This document shows, piece after piece, positions 61,374 through 64,000 of a stretch of 64,000 nucleotides of DNA. The notes beneath the pieces are model-generated. The model was not told the DNA's origin. It searched no databases and saw nothing but the letters and a program-made list of their open reading frames with translations. The stretch is from Coptis chinensis. Taxonomy: Eukaryota; Streptophyta; Magnoliopsida; Ranunculales; Ranunculaceae. A program made the translations under genes and the position numbers. Position 1 is the stretch's first letter. Every line of letters begins with the position of its first letter. The stretch spans positions 72,157,501-72,221,500 of the forward strand of contig CM027381.1 in NCBI GenBank assembly GCA_015680905.1. Direction: 5' to 3'.

Positions 61374-62983
61374 TGATGTTCACCTTTTGCTAGTGTTAGA
61401 GATTTGATTCTCTAATTTGACAAAGTACGAATACAAAGATTTTTTCCTTACTCACGATATTCGTGTGTTTAGATTTGAGTAAGGATTTCGAACCATCCTA
61501 AGTCTAAGACAACATACAACTTGTTTTTGCTATTTTAGGAAACTAGTGAGTAACTTTTAAGCTATGGTTGAATTGATACTAACTACTTGGTTTCTTTTAA
61601 TGCAAAAAATAAAAAAATTAAGTTACGTAAACATGCAACTAAAACAAAGATAAAAATTGATTTCTAAATAGGTGTGGAGAGTTAGTTCTCCTCATGTGAA
61701 AATAACCTCTATTGTATGATTTTAGGTTCTTGCATCTTAACCTTCCTAGAACTCATAGACAAGTCCTAATAAAGATTAACTTGATCCCTAACACTATGAC
61801 TCATCTCTAAAATCATATTGCTAGCATGTAGAACCAAAGATGATTTATCTCTAAGATCATCACCTTGATTCCTAATTAGACTCTACACCAACTACCATTT
61901 TGGGATAGGATGTAGGTCTAGTTGTTCTTCCTAAACAACTTACTAAAATCACATCACAAAGGTTATCCCTCACATGAGCATCATTAACACCCCCCCCCCC
62001 TCCCCCCACACACACACACACACACAAAGGGAAGGTTTTAGCTCATGATCCTAGGGATATAAATGAAAGAAGCAAATAGATATGTAAATGGGAAAAAGAA
62101 GAATAAAGGAACTCACTTGCATTAAAAAGTTTAGATTTTTTTTCTAGAACAAGAACACAAAAAGTTCTACCATTAAAACTATTACAAGCTTTTTCATAAA
62201 AACTCTAAACTAAAACTAAACTAAAAACTTAACTTCTTCTCCTACTAAGGAGCTAAAACAAATAATGCATGATAAAAGAAAAGAAGTCAAGAAAGTAAAT
62301 GAAGTACATCCCCCCTTGTTTTGTTTTTTTCTTCCTTTCTAAAATTCTCTCCCTCATCCCACGTGAAAACACACACACACATTTAATTCACTTTTATCCA
62401 CCACATTAAAACAAAGTGACACCTTGTTTTTTTTTTTTCACTATTAACACCTAATTTTATTAATTACATGCAAGGTGTCAACTTTGCACCAATAATTTGG
62501 CACTTTTGTCTTGACATGCTCCATGATTGATGACTCATCTCTTCTTGTGGGCTCGAAAAGAGGGCCCATGCGCTATGTCTATTGGTGGGTCCGGACGTCG
62601 ATTTCTGCAATGTCTAGCCTAAGGTAGAGCTAGTCATGTTGATCATCTGGGCAGCTTACTTGCCGAAATCGGAGTCCAGGTTAACGAGATATGAGCTCTA
62701 AAAGTTTACGCTTTCCGTTACATAGTCCCGTTCTTACTCGATTCTATCATGTTTGAGTCCCCGACTTTGATCCGTCTTTGTTTAGCTTCACATGGCTGAT
62801 TTGGAAGAATTCATATATATATCGTTCCCCGTGCTTTAACGCAGGTTTAACCAATATTTTCATGTTTACTGCGAAGACCTGCAAAAGTATGAAAATATAC
62901 TTATTTCATGATTATTAAACACATAATTAACCAAATTTATATGTCTCAATGGAGTTTAATATTACAGTTTTGGGTGCTTATCA
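61374..62983 (-). mobile_element. Solo LTR of an Athila-like family, 1610 bases
   Basis: On the minus strand it starts TGATAAGCACCCAAAACTG at 62983 and ends ACATCA at 61374. A perfect 5-base duplication ATGGA flanks it (61369-61373 and 62984-62988). The start closely resembles the array LTRs (TGATAAGAGCCCAAAACTG), so it is a related but different family. It contains a C-tract and (CA)n at 61990-62027. No interior remains, as expected after LTR-LTR recombination. Confidence 0.82.
61990..62027. repeat. C-tract and (CA)n microsatellite
   Basis: About 17 C residues broken by one T, followed by some ten CA units, inside the solo LTR. Confidence 0.85.
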
Positions 62984-62988
62984 ATGGA

Positions 62989-63560
62989 CATTTGCAACTT
63001 TGAAGTAGCAAGAAACAATAGAAAAGAGGTTTGTTATTGATCTAGTCTAGAAACATTATACATACCTGACGACCTGAGCAAAATAGTTCAAGTGTAATTG
63101 ATCTCGACAACAACATAGTTCAAGCCAGTGCGAAATTTTGTGCATAGTAACATATTTATCTTTCAAGCTTCCTGATTGAAATCATTGAACTAGTAAAACA
63201 TAATAAGAGGAATTGCATAAGCTACTAAAACCCAACTACTAAGAATAGAAACTTGGAGCAGAACCAATTCAAAGCATCTTTGGTAGGAAAATTAATGTAA
63301 AACGTTAAATAAGAGCAATATAAAATTTAAATCATTATAGTAAAATCCAACAGCAAGAAGTGGAAACTGTGTTTAATCCCAAAATTAAATTAGTCGAATA
63401 CTTGAGATCAAATACAGTACCTGCCATCGAAGGTGTGGAGTGAAGCATTTAGATGAATCAAGAAGTCGATTCTATCAATTGTGGGGATGGTGCAAAATAT
63501 TTTGAGGTGGGTTTTGATAGTGGTAAGCTATCAAGAGAGAAAGAGAGGATTTTGATAGTG
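62989..63560. other. No gene seen
   Basis: AT-rich flank. The word TTTTGATAGTGGTAAG occurs at 63510 and 63550, directly before the MITE. The frame at 63453-63698 runs into the MITE and is chance. Confidence 0.45.
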
Positions 63561-63564
63561 GTAA

Positions 63565-64000
63565 GAGCATCTCTAGGTGGTGGTAGTATACTCTTCAAAT
63601 TTGAAAAAGAGATTTGGAGAAATTGGTCGCAAATATTGACCATAAATGTAATTGTAGACCCTACCATGCGCGCCATTGGTATTAGCGCGCGTCAGTAATA
63701 TTGTCGCGCGATATTACCACTGTCGCCCCCAAGTTGAAAAAAAAAACTCACGCGACATTCCCATTGTTGCACCAAATTGAAAAAGTAAAAAAAAAAAAAA
63801 CTTGCGCGACATTAGTAGTGGCGAGCGCCAATACCACTGGCGTGTGGTGCTGGTCAAAGTCAAAAAAAAAAATTTAGGCGACATTTACAATGGCGCGCGA
63901 CATTACCAATGTTGTTCCGCATCCGCATGCAAATTGCCAAATTTGCGAACAAGAATACGAACGAACAGGTGATGCGACCAAATTTGAGGCCACCTAGAGT
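63565..64000 (+). mobile_element. MITE derived from the PMD/Harbinger-like element, cut by the window end
   Basis: Starts TAA then GAGCATCTCTAGGTGGTGG at 63565, as at 28744. By 63825-64000 it matches the right subterminal region 32755-32920 almost base for base. The 4-kb gene-bearing middle is missing. Its right end lies outside the window. CpG-rich GCGCGACATT words are abundant. Confidence 0.82.

Noticed and set aside
62270-62983. A 714-base solo LTR starting at the TGATAAAAG near 62270
   Set aside because: Flanks do not match there, while ATGGA matches perfectly at 61369 and 62984.
63453-63698. An 81-codon frame at the window end
   Set aside because: Two thirds of it is MITE terminal sequence; the rest is AT-rich flank.

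Overview
The window is nuclear DNA from a flowering plant, most likely a eudicot. The evidence is the AT-rich intergenic sequence, GT-AG introns, a plant polygalacturonase gene, relics of PPR, F-box/DUF295, MetAP2 and glucose-6-phosphate 1-epimerase genes, and a dense mix of plant transposons. I see no rRNA, tRNA, CRISPR or prokaryotic operon structure. Only two loci look like possibly working host genes: an intact five-exon polygalacturonase (8273-10803, minus) and a small TATA-preceded ORF of unknown function (11816-12028, minus). Nearly everything else is mobile DNA, its decay products, or gene fragments broken by it.

Layout. 1-5086: a Tat-like Ty3/gypsy element on the minus strand, lacking RNase H and integrase. 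5420-5916: PPR pseudogene. 6480-7351: AT palindromic tract and a MITE. 8273-10803: polygalacturonase. 11816-12028: small ORF. 12656-12991 and 13096-13815: two hAT-type non-autonomous elements. About 13930-19838: a degenerate L1-type LINE (endonuclease, RT, zinc finger, RNase H) itself hit by two MITEs. 20040-24170: anonymous AT-rich DNA. 24176-26578: a small gag-only relative of the first gypsy element with a degenerate tandem repeat. 26745-28264: a 5'-truncated LINE. 28744-32998: a TIR element with TAA target duplications that carries a plant-mobile-domain (PMD) gene and, on the other strand, a Harbinger-type Myb/SANT gene, with no DDE transposase seen. 33365-34223 plus 52371-52769: two halves of one F-box/DUF295 gene, split by an 18-kb Athila-like array with three LTRs and two internal regions (34224-52370). 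53449-54060: glucose-6-phosphate 1-epimerase relic. 54990-59690: a segment bounded by TAACGG-rich arrays holding two MetAP2 exons. 61374-62983: solo LTR with its target duplication. 63565-64000: a MITE of the same family as the 28744-32998 element, cut by the window edge.

The most notable system is the PMD/Myb element: its ends, its internally deleted MITE derivative and a third decayed end all lie in this window, so a small transposon family can be reconstructed from one locus. The insertions can be ordered by nesting: F-box gene before the Athila array, and LINE before its two MITEs. Many short reading frames here are remnants or chance; frames are often broken by single-base indels, some of which may be sequencing error in near-identical repeats.
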